Assembly: GCF_900100535.1 (NCBI RefSeq)
Contig: NZ_FNDG01000014.1
Span: 62,001-126,000, forward strand
DNA: 64,000 nt
DNA from: Phytopseudomonas flavescens
GTDB taxonomy: Bacteria; Pseudomonadota; Gammaproteobacteria; Pseudomonadales; Pseudomonadaceae
Direction: 5' to 3'
Below, one piece after another: positions 7,781-16,985 of this stretch (the stretch's first letter is position 1; the number at the start of each line of letters is the position of its first letter). The position numbers and the translations under genes were made by a program. Below the pieces are notes generated by a model. The model saw only the letters and a list, made by a program, of their open reading frames with translations. It searched no databases and was not told the origin of the DNA.

Positions 7781-8860
7781 ATGCGCCTGACCTTCTGCCC
7801 GCTGCTTCTCTGTCTGTCGCTCTTCAGCCTGCCGGCCCTGGCGGCTACGGTGAGTGATCTTTACCAGGTGCGTGAGACGGTCGCCAGCCAGCAGCCCGAG
7901 GAGCGTGATGCCGCCCTGCAGCGCGCGGTGGACACCTTGGTGTTGCGCCTCACCGGCAAGCCAGAGGCGGCCAAGAGCGGTGCCCTTGCAGAGTTGCGCA
8001 AGGATCCTCAACAGATCATCAGTCAGTACGGTTACGAGGGCGACCACCTGGTGGTGGATTTCGACGCGGTGTCCACGGACCGCTCGCTGCGCCAGGCGGG
8101 CCTGCCGCTCTGGGGCGTCAATCGCCCGGCCATCCTGGCCTGGTGGCTGAACGACACCGAGAGTGGTTCGAGCATGGTCGGTGATGGCCAGGCCAGCGCC
8201 GAGCCTCTGCGCCTCGCCGCCCAGCACCGCGGTCTGCCAGTGCGCCTGCCGCTGGCTGATCTCGGCGAGCAGTTGCTGGCGACCGATGAAAACCTGAGCG
8301 CGAAGGATCCGGGCGCCCTGCGCTCGGCCTCCGAGCGCTATGGCGCCGACGCGTTGTTGGCGGTTCGTGCTCGCGAGGCCGATGGCAAATGGCAGGCCGG
8401 TTGGCAGCTGTGGCTGGGCGACGAACGCGAACGGGGCGAGGCCGAGGGCGCCGATCAGGCCGCTCTGGCCGACGCGGTGCTGATGGCGGTGAGCGAGCGC
8501 CTGGCGCCGCGCTTCGTGGTCGCGGCAGGCGCGAGTGCCACCCGGAGTGTGGAAATCATCGGCGCGGATCTGTCGCGCTACGCTGAGCTGCAACGTGTGC
8601 TCGAACCCTTCGGAGCACAGTTGCAAGCGGTGCAGGCCGACCGTCTGGTCTACAAGGTCAGTGCCAGCGTCGAGCAATTGCGTAGCCAGCTGGGATTGCT
8701 GCAGTTGCATGAGGTGTCGGCCGCTGAACTGGCTGCCGAGTCACCGCAGGAGGCCGGAGCGCCAGCGCCGATGGATGGCACGCAGACGCCCGTCGATCCT
8801 CAGGCGACGCCTGCTGCATCCGGTACGGCAGATGACGATGTTCTGCGTTTTCGCTGGTAG
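7781..8860 (+). CDS. DUF2066 domain-containing exported protein
   Basis: The 359-residue protein has a signal peptide (first 21 residues, ending SLPALAA) and the DUF2066 domain, seen in LVLRLTGKPEAAKSGALAELRKD and the AILAWWLND segment near residues 110-125. The C-terminal 45 residues are low-complexity, rich in Ala, Pro, Glu and Asp. The function of the family is unknown; it is found across Pseudomonas beside hda and purM as here. It is probably periplasmic. Confidence 0.85.
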   Translation: MRLTFCPLLLCLSLFSLPALAATVSDLYQVRETVASQQPEERDAALQRAVDTLVLRLTGKPEAAKSGALAELRKDPQQIISQYGYEGDHLVVDFDAVSTDRSLRQAGLPLWGVNRPAILAWWLNDTESGSSMVGDGQASAEPLRLAAQHRGLPVRLPLADLGEQLLATDENLSAKDPGALRSASERYGADALLAVRAREADGKWQAGWQLWLGDERERGEAEGADQAALADAVLMAVSERLAPRFVVAAGASATRSVEIIGADLSRYAELQRVLEPFGAQLQAVQADRLVYKVSASVEQLRSQLGLLQLHEVSAAELAAESPQEAGAPAPMDGTQTPVDPQATPAASGTADDDVLRFRW

Positions 8861-8979
8861 ACTGGCCGGCAATCTGCACCGAAGCGCTTGACTGCCGGCT
8901 GCTGCGTACAGGCGGCTGCCTGCCCCGGGGCGCAGTCTCCTGTGCCGTGACCCATCACTTCCCCCGTTGAGGATCGAGC

Positions 8980-10050
8980 ATGCCCCTTTCGTCTCGCTGG
9001 CTATGGATAGCTGTATTGCTGGTGCTGGGCGGCTTCCTGTATGTACTGCATCCGATTCTTTCGCCGTTTCTGATCGGCATCCTGATCGCCTATCTCGGCG
9101 ATCCCCTGGTGGATCGCCTGGAGCGCCTGAAGCTCTCCCGTACATGGGGCGTGATCGTGGTCTTCACGCTGTTCGCGTTGCTGATCGCCCTGGCGATGCT
9201 GGTGCTCATTCCGATGCTCGGCAAGCAGTTGACGCGCCTCTATGAACTGCTCCCGCAGATGCTCGACTGGGTTCAGAACCAGGCACTGCCATGGGTTCAG
9301 GTCAAGTTCGGGCTGAACGAGGGGTTCTGGCGCTTCGACCAGTTGAAGGCGGCCATGTCCGGGCACCTGGGGCAAACCGGCGATATCGCCGGGCTGATTC
9401 TTTCCCAGGTGACGGCGTCGAGTCTGGCGCTGATGGCCTGGGTCGCCAACCTGCTGTTGATCCCAGTGGTCAGCTTCTACCTGATGCGTGACTGGGATCT
9501 GCTGGTCGCCAAGCTGCGCAGCCTGGTGCCGCGCGACAATGAAGGCGTCGTGGTGACGTTGTTCGCGGAGTGCCATGAAGTGCTGGGCGCGTTCCTGCGT
9601 GGGCAACTGCTGGTGATGCTCGCGCTGGGAGTGATGTATTCGGTCGGTCTGATGGCCATCGGCCTGGAGCTGGGCCTGTTGATCGGCCTGCTGGCGGGCC
9701 TCGCCAGCATCGTGCCTTATCTAGGTGTAGTGGTCGGTATCGGTTCGGCGTTGATTGCCGGAGTGTTCCAGTTCGGCGGCGATCCCTATCCGCTGCTGGC
9801 GATTGCCGGTGTGTTCGTGGTGGGGCAGATGCTCGAGGGCATGCTGCTGACGCCACTGCTGGTCGGTGACCGTATCGGCCTGCACCCGGTCGCGGTGATC
9901 TTCGCCATCATGGCGGGGGGGCAGTTGTTCGGCTTCACGGGCATTCTGCTGGCGTTGCCGGTGGCGGCGGTGATCATGGTGTTGCTGCGCCATGTGCACG
10001 ACCTGTACAAGCAGTCCGAGGCCTACACCGGAGAGAATCCCGGCGTCTGA
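8980..10050 (+). CDS. AI-2E family transporter (PerM-like)
   Basis: The 356-residue integral membrane protein has about eight hydrophobic helices and the family hallmarks: an N-terminal HPILSPFLIGILIAYLGDPLV, a large loop at about 80-150, FLRGQLLVMLALGVMYSVGL, and the signature ASIVPYLGVVVGIG followed by MLEGMLLTPLLVGDRIGLHP. The family includes TqsA, PerM and some sodium/proton antiporters, so the substrate is open. It precedes hda in the same direction, a neighbourhood known from other gammaproteobacteria. Confidence 0.9.
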   Translation: MPLSSRWLWIAVLLVLGGFLYVLHPILSPFLIGILIAYLGDPLVDRLERLKLSRTWGVIVVFTLFALLIALAMLVLIPMLGKQLTRLYELLPQMLDWVQNQALPWVQVKFGLNEGFWRFDQLKAAMSGHLGQTGDIAGLILSQVTASSLALMAWVANLLLIPVVSFYLMRDWDLLVAKLRSLVPRDNEGVVVTLFAECHEVLGAFLRGQLLVMLALGVMYSVGLMAIGLELGLLIGLLAGLASIVPYLGVVVGIGSALIAGVFQFGGDPYPLLAIAGVFVVGQMLEGMLLTPLLVGDRIGLHPVAVIFAIMAGGQLFGFTGILLALPVAAVIMVLLRHVHDLYKQSEAYTGENPGV

Positions 10051-10237
10051 AATATCCGCTAGGGTCATGGGCCGCTTGCCCTGTGCCTGGCGAGCGACCT
10101 GGTACGGCACTAGATTTGGCAGCCTAAACCCTTGTATTGCCTTGGAAAGTACGTCAATGACAGGGCGCCTCCAAGGGTATAGACTTGGTCGTCTTCATCC
10201 ACCGTCCCGATCTGGCTGCGACGAGCCTTCCCCCAGC

Positions 10238-10942
10238 ATGAAGCCGATTCAGTTGCCCTTGAGTGTGCGTCTGCGTGACGACGCCACCTTCGCCAATTAT
10301 TACCCGGGCGCCAATGCCGCTGCCCTGGGGTATGTCGAGCGCCTGTGCGAGGCAGATGCCGGCTGGACGGAGAGCCTGATCTATCTGTGGGGCGGAGAGG
10401 GCGTCGGTCGCAGCCATCTGCTGCAGGCCGCCTGCCTGCGCTTCGAGCAGATCGGGGAGCGTGCCGTTTACCTGCCGCTGGCGGAGGTGGTGCAGTACGG
10501 CCCGGAGATTCTCGACAATCTCGAGCAGTTCGAGCTGGTCTGCCTGGACGACCTCGAAGCGGCTTCCGGGCAGCGCACCTGGGAAGAAGCCCTGTTCCAC
10601 CTGTTCAACCGCCTGCGTGACAGCGGTCGCCGCCTGCTGCTGTCGGCCAACGCCTCGCCCCGCGAGTTGCCGATCAAGCTCCCCGATTTGAAATCGCGCC
10701 TGACCCTGGCACTGGTGTTCCAACTGCAGTCGCTGTCCGACGAAGACAAACTGCGTGCCCTGCAACTGCGCGCCTCGCGTCGTGGGCTGCACATGAGCGA
10801 TGACGTTGGGCGCTTTATCCTGACCCGCGGCGAGCGCAGCATGAGCGCCTTGTTCGACTTGCTCGAGCGCCTCGATCAGGCGTCGCTGCAGGCCCAGCGC
10901 AAGTTGACCATTCCCTTCCTGAAGGAAACGCTGGGCTGGTAG
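10238..10942 (+). CDS. hda: DnaA regulatory inactivator Hda
   Basis: The 234-residue AAA+ protein binds the DNA-loaded sliding clamp and makes DnaA hydrolyse its ATP, preventing re-initiation of replication. The N-terminal clamp-binding motif QLPLSV is at about residues 4-9, the Walker A loop is GGEGVGRS near 50, and the Walker B is LVCLDDLE. The C-terminal TRGERSMSALFDLLERLD helix belongs to the AAA+ lid and sensor 2. The frame is open to 9992, inside the upstream gene, but ATG 10238 matches the family start. Confidence 0.95.
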   Translation: MKPIQLPLSVRLRDDATFANYYPGANAAALGYVERLCEADAGWTESLIYLWGGEGVGRSHLLQAACLRFEQIGERAVYLPLAEVVQYGPEILDNLEQFELVCLDDLEAASGQRTWEEALFHLFNRLRDSGRRLLLSANASPRELPIKLPDLKSRLTLALVFQLQSLSDEDKLRALQLRASRRGLHMSDDVGRFILTRGERSMSALFDLLERLDQASLQAQRKLTIPFLKETLGW

Positions 10943-10966
10943 CCCGCTTGCGGTCGGAGGCCAGCG

Positions 10967-11395
10967 TTATTGCTGCATGTCCTCACTGCTCGCGCCGATG
11001 CGCTGGTACTGCGCGCACCAGCGGGTGTAGAACAGCGCGCTGGTGAACAGGCTGAAGCTGAGGAGGATTTCCAACCAGCCGAATAGCTGCTTCGACGGGT
11101 CGAAGGCAGCCAGCACGCCCTGGATGAAGTACAGGTTGACTACAAAGCAGGCCCAGGAATGAGTGCGTGGGTGGCCGCCGAGGATGCCTGGGGCAAGCAA
11201 CAGCAGGGGCAGCATCTGGAAAGCCAGTACTGCCCAGAGCAGCGAGCTGGGCACCGCTGCATAGCCCAGGTTCCAGATCAGCAGCAGCGCTGCCAGGCCC
11301 AGAAAACTGGCCAGGCTCAGGTACCGGCAGACGCGCAGGCGCGGCAGCAGCCAGGCGATGCTGGGAAGCGGCTTAGTGGTTCTGCCCACGGTCAT
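10967..11395 (-). CDS. DUF2069 domain-containing membrane protein
   Basis: The 142-residue protein has four hydrophobic helices (YLSLASFLGLAALLLIW, SLLWAVLAFQMLPLLLL, CFVVNLYFIQGVLAAF and ILLSFSLFTSALFYTRW). The motif GILGGHPRTHSWACFVVNLYF is typical of DUF2069, an inner-membrane family of unknown role commonly encoded next to wrbA. The ATG at 11395 lies inside the wrbA reading frame, a 23-base overlap, so it is translated from the same message. It is the last gene of arsC-wrbA-DUF2069. Confidence 0.88.
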   Translation of the reverse strand: MTVGRTTKPLPSIAWLLPRLRVCRYLSLASFLGLAALLLIWNLGYAAVPSSLLWAVLAFQMLPLLLLAPGILGGHPRTHSWACFVVNLYFIQGVLAAFDPSKQLFGWLEILLSFSLFTSALFYTRWCAQYQRIGASSEDMQQ

Positions 11396-11987
11396 TTCCC
11401 AGGTTGAGGGCGAGAGTCGCCAGGCGTTGACCGAGGGCGCGGCACAGGATGATCTCATGCTCGTCCAGGCTGCGCTTGCCGTCTGCGCCGGCATGGTGGC
11501 TGGCGCCATAGGGCGTACCGCCGCCACGGGTCTCGACCAGAGCGGATTCGCTGTAGGGCAGCCCGGTGATCAGCATGCCGTGGTGCAACAGGGGCAGCAA
11601 CATCGACAGCAGCGTGCTTTCCTGGCCGCCGTGCAGGCTGGCCGTGGAGGTGAAGACACCGGCGGGCTTGCCGACCAGGCTGCCGGTCAGCCACAGGTTG
11701 CTGGTGCCGTCGAGGAAGTACTTCAGCGGCGCGGCCATGTTGCCGAAACGGGTCGGGCTACCCAGGGCCAGGCCGGCACAATTCTTCAGGTCGTCGAGGC
11801 TGGCATAAGCGGCGCCGTCGGCCGGAACCGTATCGCTGACCGCCTCGCACTCGGCAGATACCGCTGGTACGCTGCGCAGGCGTGCTTCCAGGCCCTGCAT
11901 TTCCACGCCACGAGCGATATGGCGGGCCATCTCCGCCGTGGCGCCATGCCGGCTGTAATACAGCACGAGAATGTAGTCATTGCTCAT
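11373..11987 (-). CDS. wrbA: NAD(P)H:quinone oxidoreductase WrbA
   Basis: The 204-residue flavodoxin-like protein starts with YILVLYYSRHGATAEMARHIARG, the FMN phosphate loop, and contains GSPTRFGNMAAPLKYFLDGT and STASLHGGQESTLLSM, hallmarks of WrbA. It reduces quinones by two electrons in the cytoplasm, limiting redox cycling. The start codon overlaps the arsC stop by four bases. Confidence 0.94.
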   Translation of the reverse strand: MSNDYILVLYYSRHGATAEMARHIARGVEMQGLEARLRSVPAVSAECEAVSDTVPADGAAYASLDDLKNCAGLALGSPTRFGNMAAPLKYFLDGTSNLWLTGSLVGKPAGVFTSTASLHGGQESTLLSMLLPLLHHGMLITGLPYSESALVETRGGGTPYGASHHAGADGKRSLDEHEIILCRALGQRLATLALNLGNDRGQNH

Positions 11988-12337
11988 GGCAGTAGCCTCA
12001 GGACGTTCTCGGCAGGGCGGCCGATCACCGCGCGGTCACCGGCGACCAGAATCGGCCGTTCGATCAGCCGCGGGTGAGCGCTCATGGCCTCGATAAGTTG
12101 CGTTTCGCTGAGCGCCTCGTCCGCCAGGTTCAGTTCGCGGTACTCGTCTTCGCCACTGCGCAGCAGTTGCCGCGCGGGGATGCCCAGCTTGGCCAGCACA
12201 TCGCGCAATTGCGCGACGCTGGGTGGCGTTTCCAGATAAAGCAGTACTCTTGGCTGCAAGCCGCGCTCTTCGAGCAGTTGCAGTGCACCGCGAGATTTGG
12301 AGCAGCGTGGGTTGTGATAGAGCGTCAGGTCGGTCAT
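11984..12337 (-). CDS. arsC: ArsC-family reductase (glutaredoxin-dependent arsenate reductase type)
   Basis: The 117-residue protein has the ArsC fold with catalytic Cys12 in HNPRCSKSRGAL and the C-terminal arginine-bearing RPILVAGDRAVIGRP. It reduces arsenate to arsenite using glutaredoxin, or may act on another thiol substrate, since no arsenite pump or ArsR regulator is nearby. It heads a three-gene operon with wrbA and the DUF2069 gene. Confidence 0.9.
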   Translation of the reverse strand: MTDLTLYHNPRCSKSRGALQLLEERGLQPRVLLYLETPPSVAQLRDVLAKLGIPARQLLRSGEDEYRELNLADEALSETQLIEAMSAHPRLIERPILVAGDRAVIGRPAENVLRLLP

Positions 12338-12563
12338 GAGGTAGTCGCTTCTGGCGGCAGGTGCCGGCTATTCTAACCGCGTAGATGCCCTGCGCTGAAC
12401 TGGGTGCGGCAATCCAAGCACAGCGGAGTAACTGCTCGATGACTGTAACCTGTATTCACAGGCGCCTGGCGCGCATCCTCGCCTTTTTTGGGCCCAGGTG
12501 CGCGACGTGTGCCGCCTGCATGGCGCGAGTTCGGCAGATAGGGATCGGCTCTAAGAGGTAGGT

Positions 12564-13793
12564 ATGCAACAACGTTTGCGCGACTGGTTGGAGTTCTGGC
12601 GATTTCTCTGGCATCGTTTTTTCGCCAACCGCGGTACCGACAATGCGGCCGCGCTGACCTACACCACGCTGTTCGCCGTGGTGCCGATGATGACCGTCAC
12701 CTTTGCCATGCTTTCCGCGGTTCCGGCCTTCCAGGGTACCGGTGAGCAGATTCAGGCATTCATCTTCCATAATTTCGTGCCTTCTGCGGGTGAAGCGCTG
12801 CAGGAGTACCTGCGCGAATTCACCACCCAGGCCCGTCAGTTGACCTGGATCGGTGTCGCGGTGCTGGCCGTGACAGCCTTCTGGATGCTGGTGACCATCG
12901 AGCGTACCTTCAATACCATCTGGCGGGTGCGTCAGCCGCGCCGGGGGATTTCCACCTTCCTGTTGTACTGGGCGATCCTCAGCCTCGGGCCGATGCTGTT
13001 GGGGGCCGGTTTCGCGATCAGCACCTACATCGCCTCGCTGTCGCTGCTCAGCGGCCTGGATGCGGTGGTTGGTGCCGAGACATTGCTACGCTTCACCCCG
13101 TTGCTGTTCAGCGTGGCGGCCTTCACGCTGCTCTATGCGGCGGTTCCCAATGCCCGCGTGCCACTGAGGCATGCCCTGTGGGGCGGCCTGTTCACGGCGG
13201 TGCTGCTTGAACTGGCCAAGGCCCTGTTCGGCGTCTACGTGCGTCTGTTCCCGGGTTACCAGCTTATCTACGGCGCCTTCGCTACGGTGCCGCTGTTCCT
13301 GCTGTGGATCTTCATGTCCTGGCTGATCGTGCTGGTCGGCGCCGAGTTGGTATGCAACCTCGGTGTTTCTCACCCTTGGCGCAGGCGCGCCATGCCGCGT
13401 GTGCTGGTATTGCTTGGGATTCTGCGGGTTTTCCAGTCACGCCAGCGTTCGGGGCTGAAGGTGCGCCATCGCGATGTGCAGCGACAGGGCTGGCTGCTGC
13501 CCGAGCATGAGTGGGAAGAAGTGCTGAGCTTTCTCGAGAGCCAGCGGCTGGTCGCCTGCACCGGAGGGGACAGTTGGATGCTCAGTCGTGATCTGGGGCA
13601 TTACTCGCTGCAACAGCTGCTGGAGCGCAGTCCATGGCCGCTGCCCCGTCTCGACCAGCTACCGGCCGAGCTCGAGGAACCTTGGTACCCCCCATTCCGT
13701 CAGGCTTTGCAGCGTCTTCATGAACAGCATACGCTGCTGTTCGGCGATAACCTGGCGGGTTGGCTGGAAGGGCGTGGGAGTGACAAGGTATGA
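12564..13793 (+). CDS. YihY family inner membrane protein
   Basis: The 409-residue protein has the YihY/virulence factor BrkB domain across the first 280 residues, with six predicted helices. Recognisable segments are NAAALTYTTLFAVVPMMTV and LLLWIFMSWLIVLVGAEL. The C-terminal 130 residues are soluble, with a winged-helix feel. The family was once mislabelled RNase BN; its real role is unresolved. AAGAGG before the ATG supports the start. It stands divergent from arsC and converges with the PilZ-like gene. Confidence 0.9.
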   Translation: MQQRLRDWLEFWRFLWHRFFANRGTDNAAALTYTTLFAVVPMMTVTFAMLSAVPAFQGTGEQIQAFIFHNFVPSAGEALQEYLREFTTQARQLTWIGVAVLAVTAFWMLVTIERTFNTIWRVRQPRRGISTFLLYWAILSLGPMLLGAGFAISTYIASLSLLSGLDAVVGAETLLRFTPLLFSVAAFTLLYAAVPNARVPLRHALWGGLFTAVLLELAKALFGVYVRLFPGYQLIYGAFATVPLFLLWIFMSWLIVLVGAELVCNLGVSHPWRRRAMPRVLVLLGILRVFQSRQRSGLKVRHRDVQRQGWLLPEHEWEEVLSFLESQRLVACTGGDSWMLSRDLGHYSLQQLLERSPWPLPRLDQLPAELEEPWYPPFRQALQRLHEQHTLLFGDNLAGWLEGRGSDKV

Positions 13794-13822
13794 ACAATCA
13801 CGCGTCAGGCCCTTGCCTTGGT

Positions 13823-15220
13823 TCACGGCAAGTCGAGAGGGTGGCGGCTCACGCTGGTACCGAGCAGATTGCTGGGCGGTAACTGCAGCCGATTCTGGCT
13901 GATCGCGTTGGGCAACTGCAGCCAGAGGCTTTCGTCGCAGGCGAATTGCTCAAGGGGTAGCCACAGGCCGTGGTACCAGCCATTGCGTGGCTTCGGCGTG
14001 CTTTGCAGAATGCCGAGATGGGGTTGGCTGCTGGGCGTGCGCCTGATCCAGGTCGGCTGCGCCAGGCCCTTGAGGTAGCGCAGGCCGAGATGAAGGCCCT
14101 CGCCATTCAGGTGCCGCCAGCAGACCAGGGCCAGCACATCGCTGTCGGCCACCAGCAGCACCAGTTGGCCGATGGGCAACGTGTTCTGCGCCTGGGCGCT
14201 GCACAGCAGGCGTGCGCCGCCAGGTCCGATATCGAGAATCCGCACCAGCGTGCAGGGCGGGCGTTGCTCGAGCAACTGGGCATGAATGGCAGGTATGCCA
14301 ATCGCCAGCAGGCACTCGCTGCATTGCGGTGTGCGTGAGTGACGGCGTTGCTCGTTGCCCTGCCAGTGCTGCTGCACCCGTTCCAGCAACGTGCGCTCTG
14401 CCACGCTCTGCAACGGTGCGGGTTCGCTTAGCGCCACCAGCAGCGCGCCCAATTCCAGGCGACGCAGCGTCGCGGAGCCAGCCTGGGGTCGCTGCACAGA
14501 GGTCAGGCTGGGTTGCGCCCGTGCCAGGTCGATCAACGCGCCTTCGGATTTGTCTTCCGCATCCCACGGCAGCAGTCTTGCGGTAGCTGCCAGGGGCGCC
14601 AGGGCGGCGAACAAACGTTCGCTTTCCTGCGCATGCAGGTGGGCTGGATTGCTGAGGGCCAGCAACAGCGTTTGCTGATAAAGACCGCGCAAGGTATCGG
14701 CGGGCGTTGGCAGCAACGCAGACGCCACGGGGTCGTCGAGGCAATCCTGTTGTTCGCCCAGCCAGTACAGCAGATGGCTGTCGCGCCACAACTGCGCAAT
14801 GGGCTCGCGGTGCTGCTGGTAATGGCGCAGCAGCGCCTGGGCGATGAAGTACTGGGCCATGTACAGGCACCAGGCCTTATGTGGCTGCGAGGGCTTGTGC
14901 CCGTGCAATACCTGCAGCAACAGGCGTTTGAAACCGATTGCCAGTTCACTGCACAGGCTTAGCAGCGGCGCTGAGGCTGCCATGCCAGCGGCTACTCGGT
15001 AGTGGCGATACTCGTCCGCGAAATTTTGCAGCGTGCGCTGCCTTTCGAGTAAGGTCATGGTGCTACGGTTGAGGCTCGCGAGCAGTGCAAGTACCTCCTG
15101 CAATCCTTCTTCAGCGGGCCGTTGCCTGGCCACACCGAGCCGCCCGGCCAGTTCGGCTTGATTGATCGAGTTGCCGTTCGGCGTGTCGGGCACGCTGAGC
15201 TGCGAGACATCCAGGGTCAT
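13823..15220 (-). CDS. Hypothetical protein with a degenerate PilZ-like C-terminal domain
   Basis: The 465-residue protein is mostly helical for its first 280 residues, with no signal peptide or membrane span. The C-terminal part resembles PilZ: RRHSR near residue 290 fits R-x3-R, and LDIGPGGARLL near 330 corresponds to the D/N-x-S-x2-G strand, with Gly where Ser is usual. PilZ domains bind cyclic di-GMP, but the substitution leaves binding uncertain. The frame continues to 15592, but ATG 15220 (MTLDVSQLSVPDTP) is a better start and lies back to back with the thioredoxin gene. Confidence 0.75.
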   Translation of the reverse strand: MTLDVSQLSVPDTPNGNSINQAELAGRLGVARQRPAEEGLQEVLALLASLNRSTMTLLERQRTLQNFADEYRHYRVAAGMAASAPLLSLCSELAIGFKRLLLQVLHGHKPSQPHKAWCLYMAQYFIAQALLRHYQQHREPIAQLWRDSHLLYWLGEQQDCLDDPVASALLPTPADTLRGLYQQTLLLALSNPAHLHAQESERLFAALAPLAATARLLPWDAEDKSEGALIDLARAQPSLTSVQRPQAGSATLRRLELGALLVALSEPAPLQSVAERTLLERVQQHWQGNEQRRHSRTPQCSECLLAIGIPAIHAQLLEQRPPCTLVRILDIGPGGARLLCSAQAQNTLPIGQLVLLVADSDVLALVCWRHLNGEGLHLGLRYLKGLAQPTWIRRTPSSQPHLGILQSTPKPRNGWYHGLWLPLEQFACDESLWLQLPNAISQNRLQLPPSNLLGTSVSRHPLDLP

Positions 15221-15250
15221 AGCGACGCTACCGGTATGAGGACCGTATTC

Positions 15251-15730
15251 ATGGTAAAGCGATTCCAGGCAGTCATTCGCACCGTCGTGATGCTCGTCGC
15301 CGGCTTGGCGCTGGTGGGGTGTGGGGATGACTTCGGTGTCGATCAGCATGCTCGAAAGGTAGCGGCTGAGCGCCTCGAAGGCCAGTGGCTGATCATCAAT
15401 TATTGGGCGGAGTGGTGCGGTCCCTGCCGTTCCGAGATTCCTGAACTCAATGCCCTGGCTCCGCAGCTCGAGAAGCAGTCGGCCGGGGTGTTCGGCGTGA
15501 ACTTCGACGGCTTGCAGGGCGATGAGCTGGCCCGTGCTGCCGAGGCGCTGGGCATCGAGTTCACCGTGCTGGCCAAGGATCCCGCCGAGCACTACGGGTT
15601 GCCACCCAGCGATGCGTTGCCGGTGACCTATATCGTCGACGACAAGGGTAGGGTGAGGGAGCGGCTGCTCGGTGAGCAGAACGCCGAAGGTCTCAAAGCG
15701 CGCCTCAGTGCGTTGCGTCAGGAGGGATAA
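15251..15730 (+). CDS. TlpA-like thioredoxin lipoprotein
   Basis: The 159-residue protein has a lipoprotein signal with lipobox LVGC at Cys24. A thioredoxin domain follows, with the redox-active CGPC at Cys56/Cys59 (YWAEWCGPCRSEIPEL) and the cis-proline segment DALPVTYIVDDKG. It probably faces the periplasm and reduces disulfides there. ATG 15251 is preferred over ATG 15236 because GAGG lies 9 bases before it. The acylphosphatase gene follows 4 bases later, so the two are co-transcribed. Confidence 0.88.
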   Translation: MVKRFQAVIRTVVMLVAGLALVGCGDDFGVDQHARKVAAERLEGQWLIINYWAEWCGPCRSEIPELNALAPQLEKQSAGVFGVNFDGLQGDELARAAEALGIEFTVLAKDPAEHYGLPPSDALPVTYIVDDKGRVRERLLGEQNAEGLKARLSALRQEG

Positions 15731-15734
15731 CGCA

Positions 15735-16010
15735 GTGGCCCGTCTGAGCCTGCACGGTCATGTGACTGGTCGTGTTCAAGGTGTTGGTTTTCGCCACAGT
15801 ACCGCTACCGAGGCCGTCCGCCAGGGGCTGTCTGGCTGGGTGCGTAACCTGGGCGATGGCCTAGTCGAATTGTTTTTCGAAGGCACTGCGGCTGCGGTAG
15901 GCGCATTGGCGAGTTGGCTGGAAAGCGGGCCGCCGCAGGCCGAGGTGACTGAGCTCGAGCTGCAGGAGCAGCCCTGGCAAGGACACACAGGGTTCGTCGT
16001 ACAGCGGTGA
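15735..16010 (+). CDS. acyP: Acylphosphatase
   Basis: The 91-residue enzyme cleaves carboxyl-phosphate bonds such as acetyl phosphate. The signature GRVQGVGFRHST holds the phosphate-binding Arg20, and GWVRNLGDGLVEL holds the catalytic Asn38. The start is GTG 15735, eight bases after GGAGGG, a strong Shine-Dalgarno site formed by the end of the upstream gene. The in-frame upstream extension lies in the thioredoxin gene and is not needed. Confidence 0.93.
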   Translation: MARLSLHGHVTGRVQGVGFRHSTATEAVRQGLSGWVRNLGDGLVELFFEGTAAAVGALASWLESGPPQAEVTELELQEQPWQGHTGFVVQR

Positions 16011-16014
16011 GGCC

Positions 16015-16968
16015 CTAGTCTTCGCCCGGATCGGCGACCAACCGTCCTGCGTTATCGGTCAGGGACTTGAGAAACGCCGCCTGCAGCTCCGGATCGTTGC
16101 GGGTCAGCTCGATGAGGCTCTGTTCGAGTTCGCTGGCTTCCTCTTCAAGGCCCAGCTCGGACAGGCGCTTGACACGATGCACCCATTGCTCGACTTCCGC
16201 GCCTTCCAGGTCGTCATAGATCAGGTCATGGGCCTCGCGCAGCTTGCCGCGCAGGGTTCGGCTGACCAGCAGAGTGGCCTCGGCACTGGTCGAGTCCTGA
16301 TCGTCGCTCACCGTCAGCAGCAGCGTGCCGATACGGGCGATGTCCTGATCGGCGAAGGGGCCGTCGAGCAGGTTCAGGCGCAGCACGCCATTGCGGTCGG
16401 TCAGCAGTTCGTGGGTTTGCCCGCCGGCCTTGATCAGCACCGGTCGCTCGGCCCACGGCAAACTGGAGTATTCGGTGCGGGTGTCCTGGCGTTTTTCGTC
16501 AATGCCGGCGAGGTTCTGTTGCGAGCGGCCGTTGGACTCGACGTTCATGAACGGGTTGATACCCGCCACGCCGTAGCTGATCCAGTCCTTGGTCGCCGTA
16601 TCCGGCAGGCGCCCAAGGGCGACCACGTTGAGCACATTGGCACCGACGCCGCCGACGATGGCCACGGCACCCAGCGGCACTTCGTAGATTTCGCGCCAGG
16701 GCTGATACGGCGTGTAGCGATCGTAATGGCGCGTGACCTCGAAAGGCGTCACTTCGAAGACCTTCTGCTCGTGCACCCGCACACGGCGCTGTGGTAGTTC
16801 CAGCACCGTAGGCTGCCCGATGTCGATCTGCAGGCTGTGGCTCAACAGTTTGCGCTCGATGCGCTCCTCGTGCTCGCTGCGTTGTGGCAAATGATTGGCA
16901 CAGCCAGTGAGGAACAGGACGCCACAGGTGGTGGCGCCGACGAGGCGTAAGGTGCTTCGCTTGAACAT
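16015..16968 (-). CDS. Hypothetical lipoprotein
   Basis: The 317-residue protein begins with a lipoprotein signal ending in the lipobox LTGC (Cys23). A glycine-rich hydrophobic stretch near residues 99-116 (LGAVAIVGGVGANVLNVVAL) could be membrane-associated. The C-terminal 70 residues are helical and charged (EEEASELEQSLIELTRNDPE). I do not recognise the family. It lies downstream of proS in the same direction, 17 bases after its stop, and is probably co-transcribed with it. Confidence 0.78.
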   Translation of the reverse strand: MFKRSTLRLVGATTCGVLFLTGCANHLPQRSEHEERIERKLLSHSLQIDIGQPTVLELPQRRVRVHEQKVFEVTPFEVTRHYDRYTPYQPWREIYEVPLGAVAIVGGVGANVLNVVALGRLPDTATKDWISYGVAGINPFMNVESNGRSQQNLAGIDEKRQDTRTEYSSLPWAERPVLIKAGGQTHELLTDRNGVLRLNLLDGPFADQDIARIGTLLLTVSDDQDSTSAEATLLVSRTLRGKLREAHDLIYDDLEGAEVEQWVHRVKRLSELGLEEEASELEQSLIELTRNDPELQAAFLKSLTDNAGRLVADPGED

Positions 16969-16985
16969 GACGGCTCTTTGTCGGG

